Part shown: positions 1-11,403 of the stretch, in pieces
Layout of the letters: the number at the start of each line of letters is the position of its first letter
How positions within the stretch are numbered: position 1 is the first letter of the stretch
From: Diogma glabrata
Taxonomy: Eukaryota > Arthropoda > Insecta > Diptera > Cylindrotomidae
DNA: 64,000 nucleotides
Direction: 5' to 3'
Assembly (NCBI GenBank): GCA_963693315.1
Contig: OY856186.1
Coordinates: 76,668,042-76,732,041 of the forward strand
Made by a program: the position numbers and the translations under genes
The notes under the pieces: model-generated
Seen by the model: the letters and a program-made list of their open reading frames with translations, nothing else
The model's database searches: none
Told to the model about the DNA's origin: nothing

Positions 1-1920
1 TGATGAGTTCACGTTCTCACCACTTGGCAAGATTTATCATATCTTGTGTCGATACGACAGTATTTAGTACTAATTTATGCTAATGTTGAACACGTGAGCT
101 CTGCAGTCAATAAAATGATTAGTTTTTTGGCTATATATTTTAGATTTTATGATTAATAAGGCTTCTTCTTCGTTTAATTTCTGACAAGTGATGGTTAATT
201 TTTGAGTAGTTAATTTAATACAAATAATGTTCAGAAGAAATGTAAAATTAATGTGAATTATAAAACATTGTAAAACAAAAATGTTTTTAAAATAAAATAA
301 ATAGTTCTACATTTAATTGGTGAAATTGTGCAGTGGTGTTTTTTGTGTTCATCTGCCTGCCAGTGTTTGCCGAAATTATTGTTGCATGGCCGCCATATTT
401 AAGCATCCGAATATCTGATTGTAATGCTGATTAATTTTCACAAGGAGTGAAATTCATGTTACAAGCCCTATTTGGCACAGTGTCTTCAAACATTTTTTAC
501 TTCTTATGAAATTCATTTTTTAATTCATTGCCCTTTTTTAGGCAATACAATAATTTACTAGCGCATGCCAACTGAGGCATTGATGAGTTGGCACACAATG
601 ATCATCATCATCATCATCATTCATATATGCTGCTGCTAGGCGTGATAACAGTGGACACGCTTCACAATTCATAACATATTATTTTATCCGTCGTCATCAT
701 TGTTAGGCGTGCTAACTGTGGACACGCACATTATCCATCAACTTATATTATGTCATCGCTCGTCATATATTGTTTTATCAGTCGTCATCATTGTTAGGCG
801 TGCTAACTGTGGACACGCACATTATCCATCAACTTATATTATGTCATCGCTCATCATATATTATTTTATCAGTCGTCATCATTGTTAGGCGTGCTAACTG
901 TGGACACGCACATTATCCATCAACTTATATTATGTCATCGCTCATCATATATTACTTTATCAGTCGTCATCATTGTTAGGCGTGCTAACTGTGGACACGC
1001 ACATTATTCATCAATTTATATTATGTCATCAGTCGCCACATATTATTTTATCAGTCGTCATCATTGTTAGGCGTGCTAACTGTGGACACGCACACTACCA
1101 ATCAATTTATATTATATCATCAGTCGTCACATATTATATTATCAGTCGCATTCATATTATTTTATCAGTCGTCATCATTGTTAGGCGTGCTAACTGTGGA
1201 CACGCACACTACCAATCAATTTATATTATATCATCAGTCGTCACATATTATATTATCAGTCGCATTCATATCATATTATCAGTCGTCATCATCATCTTCT
1301 GCCATTGCTAGGCGTGATAACAGTGGACACGCATACTACCAATCAATTTATATTATATCATCAGTCGTCACATATTATATTATCAGTCGCATTCATATCA
1401 TATCATCAGTCGTCATCATCATCTTCTGCCATTGCTAGGCGTGATAACAGTGGACACGCATACTATCAATCAATTTATAGTATATCATCAGTCGTCATAT
1501 AGTATATTATCAGTCACATTTATATTATATTATCAGTCGTCATCATCATCTTCTACCGTTGCTAGGCGTGATAACAGTGGACACGCATACTATCAATCAA
1601 GTTATATCATATCACCAGTCGTCATATATTATATTATCAGTCGCATTCATACTTTATTATCAGTCGTCATCATCATCTCCTATCATTGCTAGGCGTGATA
1701 ACAGTGGACACGCATAACATCATTCAATTTATATTACATCATCAGTCGTCATACATTATTATTATCAGCCGTCATCATCAACATTTGCCATTCTTAGGCG
1801 CGATAACTGAGGACACGCATATAATAAAACCAAAATTCTTGATAGCTCTCTGGCTTTTTATTTAACGTCGTTCGTCAAAAAGAAAACATACAGTCCACTG
1901 CCAAGTCAGAGGCGCCATCA
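1..1920 (+). repeat. 5' LTR of the BEL/Pao element
   Basis: Direct repeat of 11404-13323 with TG...CA ends and the 5-bp inverted termini TGATG/CATCA. Its right edge is fixed by divergence: after CATCA the sequence runs into the primer site here but into unrelated DNA at 13324. It contains an AATAAA-like run near 292-300 and a minisatellite at about 600-1830. I cannot place the U3/R/U5 borders from sequence alone. Confidence 0.93.
600..1830 (+). repeat. Minisatellite inside the 5' LTR (91/114/127-bp units)
   Basis: The core AGGCGTG-MTAAC-WGTGGACACGC recurs with GGACACGC at about 653, 720, 811, 902, 993, 1084, 1198, 1325, 1452, 1579, 1706 and 1811. Spacing is 91 bp for the early units, 114 once, then 127 for four units, and 105 last. 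Longer units carry extra TCATCATC runs and ATATTATATTATCAGTCG blocks. Short open frames across it shift frame from unit to unit because 91 and 127 are not multiples of 3, so I do not call them genes. Confidence 0.9.
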
Positions 1921-1923
1921 TTT

Positions 1924-1940
1924 TGGTCCTTCGAGCCGGA
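1924..1940 (+). other. Primer binding site, tRNA-Tyr type
   Basis: TGGTCCTTCGAGCCGGA begins 3 nt after the 5' LTR. Its reverse complement ends in CCA and fits the 3' end of insect tRNA-Tyr as I recall it, including the acceptor-stem half TCGAAGG. This is where the tRNA would prime minus-strand DNA synthesis. Position and length fit an LTR element; the tRNA identity is from memory. Confidence 0.75.
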
Positions 1941-2330
1941 TTTGCCACCGGAACGCAGCTGTCATCACAAAGGAAAAATAGTAGAAAACCATATCGTCTA
2001 GATTGGTTTCTCAGGTATTCCTTTAATTTTAGTTTTAAACATTTAAGTAATCATATTATATTTAAAACCATAAATTAATATACTAAAATACAAATATCTT
2101 TTAAATACAAATTATATTAACATTAACTTTGAGGTTTAAACGATACACGGTCACATCAATAAGTAGTCAAATAAGTGTCAGTGATCTTTCTGTCGTTGTC
2201 CTTGTTACAACAATTCATTATACGTATTTCGAGCATGGTCAATTTTAGGTTCCCAAACAGTTCGAACCCCGGTTCCTAGTTCACTCATTGGTTCAGTAAT
2301 TCTCCTTTGTGTTAATTTTCAACCCGCATC

Positions 2331-5300
2331 ATGGCTGAATTAGAGCTCCTCAAAAAGCAGCGTGCTGCGTTTAAGGGCCAATTGACCAATTTTAAGACCC
2401 AAGTTCCAACTGCTGAATCATTTGGAGCAGTCGAAGTTCTTCTTAGTCGGCTTCAACGTGTTTACGACAAGTATGACGGTGTTCAGTCAAAAATCGAGAT
2501 ATTAGATGAATTTGCTACTCCTGATCGCTCTGGCTTTGAGGAAGAGTATAGTAAGTTAGAGATCGTGTTGAGAGATAAATTGCACGACCTTAAAAAATCG
2601 GAAGACAGTTCCCTGTCAACCTCATTTCACAATACGTCTCAGCATGAGCTAAATCCTAATACCAATGTCTCTGCTGGAGTTAGACTTCCAGAGCTTACAC
2701 TGCCGCTCTTTAGTGGTTTGGAATCTGAGTGGTTATCGTTTCGAGACGTTTTTCGTGATTTAATCCACACGAAGGCTTTAGATGAAACAGTTAAGTTCTT
2801 ATATTTAATCTCAAGTATTAGAGCAGGGTCTGCGTTTGCACTAATCGAGAGTCTTCCCGTAACTGCGGCCAACTACACTGTAGCTTGGAAATTATTGTGC
2901 GACAAATATAATAACGAAATATCGATTCAACGGCACCATACCCGGGAACTCTATGACGCCCGAACTCCTCAGGAGCACTCAGCTAAAGCTCTCCAAATGT
3001 TTGTTGAGAAGATCTTCAAACATTATAATGCATTAAAATCCCTAAAGGTAGCTGTTTCTGAATGGGATTTAATTCTAATTCACCACCTGATTCAACGATT
3101 GGACACGGCATCTAGGGTCCATGTGGTAAAACACACCAAACCAAATGATTTGCTTCGGTTTGACGAATTAATGCAGCTGTTGCGTAACCGAGTCAGAGTG
3201 CTCGAGACATTAGCATCTACATCAGCTCACACTCATTCTCGAGTGAATAAGTCATACAAACCAGTCGCTCTAAATGCCACACACACACCGCCGGCAAGTT
3301 CGTCCGACAAATGTAGTTGTTGCTTGGGAAACCATATGTTGGCTCATTGTCCAGAATTCTCCAGCACTAAATTCACGCCAAGATCCAGATATGATTTTAT
3401 CAAGAATCGCCGTCTTTGTGGAAATTGCTTACGAGATCGTCATCCTCTCAGTGAATGTCGTCAACCGCCGTGTCAAACGTGCGCACTCAAACACCATACA
3501 TTATTGCATTTCGAACGCAACAATCAATTTCCGGATGTTAAAATGCAACCAGTTGTAGCTAACTGTTCCGAACTTCAGTCACTCAATAATGATTGCAGTG
3601 AAGCGACGTGTGCTGCGGTAACCAGTCTGAAAGTCTCATCAGAGACTACACCCACCAAGTTCAGCAAGGTCATTCTTATCGGCACTGCTTTAGTGCGAGC
3701 ATCAGTTAATGATGGTATCCAAATCCTCTGCAGAGCTTTACTAGACAGCGGCTCAACAATGAATTTTGTTACTACACAAACATGCAAATTGTTACAGGCA
3801 CGTAAACACGTCACATCTAAAACCATTACCGGTATTGCGGGATCACAAACATTGATCAAACACAAAATCTATTTAAAAATCTCTTCGTGTGTCTCAGCCT
3901 TTGCTACGACGTTAAAATGTTATGTTCTTCCCACCATTACCCATGAAATACCTTCTACAAGAGTTATGCTTCCCAAGCTAACCTTACCTGATCACATAAA
4001 ATTGGCCGATCCCCACTTTAATGTACCAAATCGGATCGACATTCTGTTGGGTGCTGAGATTTATCAATGTCTGTTCAAAGGGTCATCAGTTCAACTTCAT
4101 CGCGACTTACCTCCATTTTATGAGTCTGAATTGGGCTACGTGGTTATTGGTAAAACGAATATTTCATGCACTCCAAGGACTCAATCTCAATCACATATAG
4201 CGTTGTGCAGCATCCAATCTCTCGAAGCTCAAGTAAAACGATTTTGGGAACTGGAATCAGTATCGTCCAAACCGGTGTGGTCTAAAGAAGAATTCGCATG
4301 CGAAACTCATTTCAAGGAACATGTCAAGAGATCAGTTGATGGCCGATACACCGTCGCACTCCCTACCAATCCCAAGTTAGACCAACTAGGTTTATCCGAT
4401 CTGTCAGCGCGTCGTCAGTTCTACGCCCTGGAAACTCGTTTACAAGGGAAACCTGAGGTCTATAAACAATACCAAGACTTTATGCGTGAATACTATCAGT
4501 TGGGACACATGACCACTGCGGTACACGACAGTGATAAATGCAACTTTTACTTGCCCCATCATTATGTGATAAAGGAACAAAGTGAAACAACAAAGTTGCG
4601 CGTAGTATTCAATGCGTCCGCAAAATCTTCATCTCTTGTTTCCCTGAACGACTGCCTGATGGTAGGCCCTACGATCCAACAGGATCTTGTTTCGATAATG
4701 CTTCGCTTTCGGAAACATAACATTGCGTTCAGTGCTGACATCGCGAAGATGTATCGACAGATCAGACTTCGAGATGACCAACAAGACCTTCAACGAGTAT
4801 TTTGGCGCTTAAACTCTTCCGAACGTCTTCAAGTGTTCAAACTCGCCACTGTTACATACGGAACTGCAAGTGCTCCATTTTTAGCCACTCGGACGCTACA
4901 TCAGCTCGCCATTGATGAACGTATCAAATATCCAGAAGCATCTAAAATTCTTGATAGTGACTTTTATGTAGATGATGTATTAACGGGAGCATCAAACATG
5001 TCAGAGGCCAGCCAACTGAAGACAGAGTTAATTGAACTTCTAGCCTGCGGTTGCTTCGAACTACGAAAGTTTGTTTCTAACATGAAGCAATTATCATCGG
5101 AAGATCACGACACATCAACCGTTACCATTTTATTGGGGGTTATATGGAATACAAAATCTGATCAGTTCGAAATGGTATTTGACTTGCCTCCTACTGTTGC
5201 TTTATGTACCAAGCGCAGGCTTCTTTCGGAATTATGCCAAATTTTTGATCCTTTGGGTATTTGTGCTCCAATTGTTCTCACCGGAAAACTCATCATGCAA

Positions 5301-7538
5301 GCTATTTGGAAACTTCAAACTCTGGGTTGGGATGATCCACTGCCACCTCACATCGCACAAGCCTGGTCAACTTACAAACAGGAATTAAATACATTACAAC
5401 GAATCAACATCCCTCGGTTAATTGCTTCCTCCACGTCTAATCCGATCGAACTGCATGGGTTTTGCGACGCTTCCGAGCGAGCATACGGTTGTGTACTGTA
5501 CACCCGAACCTTCTCCTCAACGAATCAATATCAACTAAATCTCATTTGTGCGAAAACAAGAGTGGCACCGTTGAAGCAGGAAACGATCCCACGGTTGGAA
5601 CTATGCGCAGCAGTACTCTTATCAGAATTGACTCAGAAAGTTATGTCTGTCTTGAAAATGAATCTTAGTGCGGTATACCTTTGGACAGATTCACAAATCA
5701 CGTTGCATCGAATTAAGTCAGAGCCATCAAAATATGCAGTATTTGTAGCAAATCGTCTTTCAAGAATTCAAGAACTTACGTCAGCTAATGATTGGTATTA
5801 CGTTCCTACAGCTGCAAACCCAGCGGATTTAGCGTCTCGAGGACTTATGCCTTCGTCCTTTTCTGCGGCATCACTTTGGTGGATAGGACCCGAGTTCTTG
5901 AAGAGCCATTCGTCAGCCTGGTCAATCTCACATGACATCAATCTACCAGATGAATTTGTGAACTTGGAGGTGCGTAAAACCAACGATCGTGGTTTAGTCC
6001 ACTCTACAACAGATGATAACTCTCTTTTTATTCGATTTTCGTCTCTCACAAGGCTAATTCGAGTTGTTGCCTATATGCTTCGTTTTACTAACAATACAAA
6101 ACATAGAGATATTCGAGAAGGTAATGCGTCCATTTTTCTATTACCTAACGATATTAAAAATGCTACACTGTGTTTGATCCGAATGGTTCAACGAAGTAAT
6201 TTTAGTGACGACATTCGGTGTATTAAAAAGACTAAGTATTGTTCACCTAGCAGTTCACTTCGATCTCTTGCGATATTCTTAGATAAAGACGATATATTAA
6301 GAGTCGGCGGTCGTCTGAATAACGCAATAATTTCAGAGGATCAGAAACATCCGATCCTACTACCTGGTAATCATCCCTTCAGTGTATTAATTGTACGACA
6401 TGAGCACCAAAAATTGCTACACGCTGGGCCTCAATCACTTTTATATAACCTTCGCTTGCAATATTGGATAACTGGTGGACGCAACTTATGCAGGACAATC
6501 GTCCATCAATGTGTTCGTTGTCATCGAATAAAACCGCAATTACGCAATCAAGTAATGGGTGAGTTGCCATCTGATAGAGTGAAATCCGTGGAGCGTCCAT
6601 TTCTCATCGTCGGAGTAGATTTCTGTGGGCCATTTTCATATATCCAAACCAATAAAGCCAGAACAAGAATTAAATGCTACATTTGTCTTTTTGTCTGTTT
6701 CACCACCAAAGCAGTGCATTTGGAACTTGTGATGAGTGCCTCAACTGAATCCTTTTTGGCTTGCTTACGAAGGTTTATTGCTCGACGCGGAATATGCATT
6801 CGCATCTAGTCGGACAATGCCACCAATTTCGTCGGATCACGTTCGGAACTGAAGGAGCTCAAAACGTTATTTCTTTCTCAGTCATTTCAAGACACCAGCT
6901 TAAAATTCTGCTCCGAAAACGAAATAGAATGGAAAACCATTCCTCCACGGTCTCCACATTTTGGGGGTTTGTGGGAGGCTGCAATCAAAAGTGCTAAGCA
7001 TCATTTCAAACGCGCAGTTGGCAATGCAGCCCTTACTGTGGAAGAACTCCTTACACTGATTTCACAAATCGAAGCATGTCTCAATTCTCGACCTCTTACG
7101 CCCTTATCTAGTGATCCATCAGACTTGACCGCTCTTTCACCTGGTCATTTTATTATCGGTGCTCCTTTGACATCAATCCCAGAACCATCATTAATTGATT
7201 TGTCCAGCAACCGGTTGTCACGCTTGCAACGAATCCAACAAAATTTACATCAATTTTGGGAAAGGTGGCACAAAGAATACTTATCGGAACTCCAACGACG
7301 ACACAAGTGGCATCAGGGCTCACATAAGTTCCAAGTAGGTTCTTTAGTTATCCTCCATGACGATAATTCACCACCATTAAAATGGCACTTAGGTCGCATA
7401 ACAGCATTACATCCTGGACAAGATGGGATCACTCGTGTGGTTACAGTCAAGACAGCACTGTCAGAATTGAAAAGAGCTGTCAATCGTATAAGTGTTCTAC
7501 CATTTGAAACCGAGATCGACAAAGACGTTACTACCTAA
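2331..7538 (+). pseudogene. gag-pol: BEL/Pao gag-pol polyprotein with one in-frame stop
   Basis: One continuous frame of 1,735 codons from an ATG at 2331, broken only by TAG at 6807-6809 (codon 1493). Order: gag with a capsid-like block (about 115-290); Cys/His knuckles around 328-340 and 363-393; aspartic protease with DSG at 472-474; reverse transcriptase with YVDD at 879-882; RNase H with GFCDAS near 1043; integrase with an H-H-C-C zinc region (about 1357-1395), first catalytic Asp at 1430, second Asp at 1495 and Glu at 1549. The stop lies two codons before the second catalytic Asp. Translation would thus end inside the integrase core, leaving gag, protease, RT and RNase H. The rest of the integrase (6810-7538) is still open and in the same frame. 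The stop could be a real mutation, a read-through site or an assembly error. Family assignment is secure. Confidence 0.95.
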
Positions 7539-8421
7539 CATGTTCATCGTAACGTAACTTGCTTTCAGACATACCATCATTAACCCGATTTTAATACAAA
7601 CTCGGCTAAAATCATTCATATGTTCCTTCTACTAACTTGATGATCCTCCACATTAAATAAACCACCTAGCCTTGGTCATAACATGTGTATCAAATAGGAG
7701 TTGTTTCTATTTTTTTGATGTCACATACATCTCCTCACAAGCATAATCTTTAAACTCTCCCCACTTATAAATTAAGTAGCGATGAGTTGTCTATAACTTA
7801 AAATCCTGCAGCTCTAGTCAATTCGGCAAACAACTACAATTGCCGCTAGGAACAAGTTGGTTGTTACAGTTGTTGACTGCATAGACAAAGGATTATACGA
7901 ATCATCGTCTCCTATATTTCATATCAAGCGATAAAACATATACCATGTAGGTCATTGTTATCAGAATAATTCTTATCAATTAAAGTTCTCATTTTAATTG
8001 AAGTTGTATCATTTAATTTCAATAGTAATTTATATGTTTTATCTAACTTCATTCCAATACAGTACTAGCATTTATTATTTCCCGCTACCTAAACCAAACA
8101 GAGAATTTCGTCCCATTTTCGCATCAGTTATATAATTCCTGTGAAGAGCATTCTCACGTAACCAACACTTTCGTTGGTTCCGTGAAGAGTATTTTAACCA
8201 ACAAACGTTGGTTCGAGTCTTCACAATGTACAAGAGTTGTGAACTTGAAATCACTAAAACTGGTATAAGAAAATCAAAAGTCAAAAGACTTTTCACAGTG
8301 CAAATCGATCAAGAACTTACAACCTCGATCGGCTGTTACTTATGGTAATTCCACAATCATAACTTTCTAATTCATAAGCTAGTGCATCATAGCTACATTT
8401 TGGCTCATGATGCCATTCTCG
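7539..8421 (+). other. Non-coding part of the BEL element downstream of pol
   Basis: No convincing ORF. A small inverted motif lies around 8157-8225, where AACCAACACTTTCGTTGGTT and a related CCAACAAACGTTGG recur beside GTGAAGAG words. No second gene such as env is visible. Confidence 0.6.
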
Positions 8422-10041
8422 TCAACACATTATGCAATGTGATCAAAACATTCAGTCTTCATTATTGATTTGCATAGTCCATGTCTAACCACTTATTTCG
8501 TCGGTTGCTACGCACACTCCATGATTAACCATTCAGTCTTCATTAATGCTTTGCATAATTCATGTTTAATCATCTATTTCTTCGGTTGCTACGCACACTC
8601 AATGATTAAACCTTTAGTCTTCGTCAATGCTCTGCATAATCCAGGTTTAATCATCTATTTCTTCGGTTGCTACGCACACTCAATGATTAAACCTTTAGTC
8701 TTCGTCAATGCTCTGCATAATCCAGGTTTAATCATCTATTTCTTCGGTTGCTACGCACACTCAATGATTAAACCTTTAGTCTTCGTCAATGCTCTGCATA
8801 ATCCAGGTTTAATCATTTATTTCTTCGGTTGCTACGCACACTCAATGATTAAACCTTTAGTCTTCGTCAATGCTCTGCATAATCCAGGTTTAATCATCTA
8901 TTTCTTCGGTTGCTACGCACACTCAATGATTAAACCTTTAGTCTTCGTCAATGCTCTGCATAATCCAGGTTTAATCATCTATTTCTTCGGTTGCTACGCA
9001 CACTCAATGATTAAACCTTTAGTCTTCGTCAATGCTCTGCATAATCCAGGTTTAATCATCTATTTCTTCGGTTGCTACGCACACTCCATGATTAACCATT
9101 CAGTCTTCATTAATGCTTTGCATAATTCATGTTTAATCATCTATTTCTTCGGTTGCTACGCACACTCAATGATTAAACCTTTAGTCTTCGTCAATGCTCT
9201 GCATAATCCAGGTTTAATCATCTATTTCTTCGGTTGCTACGCACACTCAATGATTAAACCTTTAGTCTTCGTCAATGCTCTGCATAATCCAGGTTTAATC
9301 ATCTATTTCTTCGGTTGCTACGCACACTCAACGATTAAACCTTTAGTCTTCGTCAATGCTCTGCATAATCCAGGTTTAATCATCTATTTCTTCGGTTGCT
9401 ACGCACACTCAATGATTAAACCTTTAGTCTTCGTCAATGCTCTGCATAATCCAGGTTTAATCATCTATTTCTTCGGTTGCTACGCACACTCAATGATTAA
9501 ACCTTTAGTCTTCGTCAATGCTCTGCATAATCCAGGTTTAATCATCTATTTCTTCGGTTGCTACGCACACTCAATGATTAAACCTTTAGTCTTCGTCAAT
9601 GCTCTGCATAATCCAGGTTTAATCATCTATTTCTTCGGTTGCTACGCACACTCAATGATTAAACCTTTAGTCTTCGTCAATGCTCTGCATAATCCAGGTT
9701 TAATCATCTATTTCTTCGGTTGCTACGCACACTCAATGATTAAACCTTTAGTCTTCGTCAATGCTCTGCATAATCCAGGTTTAATCATCTATTTCTTCGG
9801 TTGCTACGCACACTCAATGATTAAACCTTTAGTCTTCGTCAATGCTCTGCATAATCCAGGTTTAATCATCTATTTCTTCGGTTGCTACGCACACTCAATG
9901 ATTAAACCTTTAGTCTTCGTCAATGCTCTGCATAATCCAGGTTTAATTATTTATCTCTTGGGTTGCTACGCACACTCAATGATTAAACCTTTAGTCGTCG
10001 TCAATGCTCAGCACATTTAATGGTTAATCCGCTATAACGTC
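8422..10041 (+). repeat. 81-bp minisatellite, 19 clear units, in the BEL element
   Basis: GGTTGCTACGCACACTC recurs every 81 bp exactly from 8503 to 9961, which is 19 occurrences; degenerate half-units flank it. Most units are nearly identical. Units near 8503-8584 and 9070-9151 share a distinct variant (ATGATTAACCATTCAGTC, with AATTCATG in place of AATCCAGG). Because 81 is divisible by 3, the frame 8470-10020 stays open and would encode a 27-residue repeat, but it starts at TTG rather than ATG, and lies outside gag-pol, so coding is doubtful. Confidence 0.92.
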
Positions 10042-11403
10042 AGCTACACACGCACATTAAATGATTTTATCCGTCATGATTTTGGACTAATTCAAATTTT
10101 AAATTCACTGTCATCAATTTCGTCGATTGACTCGTCTTCGAAAGTATTTTAATATACGAGTCATTGTCTCTATCGATCAGAATATTCATCGTCTCAATTT
10201 GCGTCATCTGTAATTCCATTTAGGAAGCAGAAACTATTATCAGTTAGGTCCAATTCAAAATCTAATCGCGTTACTCATGTATCACCACTTCACAACGTCA
10301 GTTCCGTTTTGAGTCGTTTACCATTGTCGCTTTGTTACAATCATAACACCACCGTTGGTCGAGTCCACAAAATCAGTATTTAGCAAGCTTGATGAAGGTC
10401 TCAAGTTGTTGCCTGCGTCACTAAGAACTACACGTTACTACCCATCGTGAACTCTAGCATATTATTCAACCAACCTCAACGGCAGAAAGTACACTGATAC
10501 TTACAGTAATGCGAGCTTTTAAACTTCACTTCTTGTCATTTGGCATCTCTCATGATATCTCATGTTCAATTGTAAATAAAAAAAGTACATAATCACAACA
10601 GTTGTTGTTGATAAATTTATTCAAAATAAAAAAATATTTTTGTTTTTGTAAAAATAAACATTTCTAAAGCAAAAAAATGATAATTGGTTATGAACCAGAA
10701 ATAAGTATCTTAAAACTAGTAGTAACATAATTTTCTGAATTAAAGTAACTTACATAAAATGTTCTGAATTAAAATTAAAGTGGTCATATGACACACTTAT
10801 GATATTAGCTATAAGTTGTTAACTCTCTGAATTTTTAAATAACCAATTAGATTAATAGTTTTCATCAATTCATGATTTATAATAATTTATATAAGTAATT
10901 ATCGTCAAAGGCGGGAATATGTTGACAACGGACAGAGCTGTTCGAAATAAAAAAACAATAATGTTATGTAAATAGTCATACTTACCAATAATATCTCTGT
11001 CCTTCGTCAAAATATTTGTTGAATAACCTCAGTCAACATTTCGTGGCTGTTTTGTTTTGTTGTCTCTGAAAAAAGAAAGAAAAAAATTGACTTGTATTAA
11101 TTGGTTAATTACTTTAATTTAAGCTGTTAATTTAAGTTTCTTAATTAACTTTGCTTAGCCGTCGGGATTTTTATTAACACTGGATATTGTCTGTCTGCAA
11201 ACATTAAAATTATTTATATTAAGTAGTTCAGAACTTACAAGTCTTGCAATCCATGACATCTCCAGCTGTTGATGTTTCCGATCCATAGAATAATACTGAA
11301 AGAGAAAGGTTTTATTAATTTATTGTTTGTAATTTAATCAAATAATTTTACCTTTAATATTATTGTTTTTTGAAATGTCAATTTTTGACATTTAGTTTTC
11401 ATC
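10042..11403 (+). other. 3' non-coding region of the BEL element
   Basis: No gene seen. Purine runs that could serve as the polypurine tract lie at 11069-11088 and 11298-11309, but neither touches the 3' LTR at 11404. The bases just before the LTR are pyrimidine-rich and include the small palindrome GTCAATTTTTGAC. Confidence 0.5.

Noticed and set aside
700..1692. Overlapping short ORFs in the LTR (repeated at 12103-13095)
   Set aside because: They shift frame with the 91- and 127-bp units and are by-products of the minisatellite.
8470..10020. 516-codon ORF with 27-residue repeats as a structural protein gene
   Set aside because: It exists because the unit is 81 bp. The start is TTG, it lies outside gag-pol and the reading matches no protein I know. 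Kept only as a minisatellite.
8422..10041. CRISPR-like regular array
   Set aside because: Units are continuous tandem repeats without unique spacers, in a eukaryotic retrotransposon.
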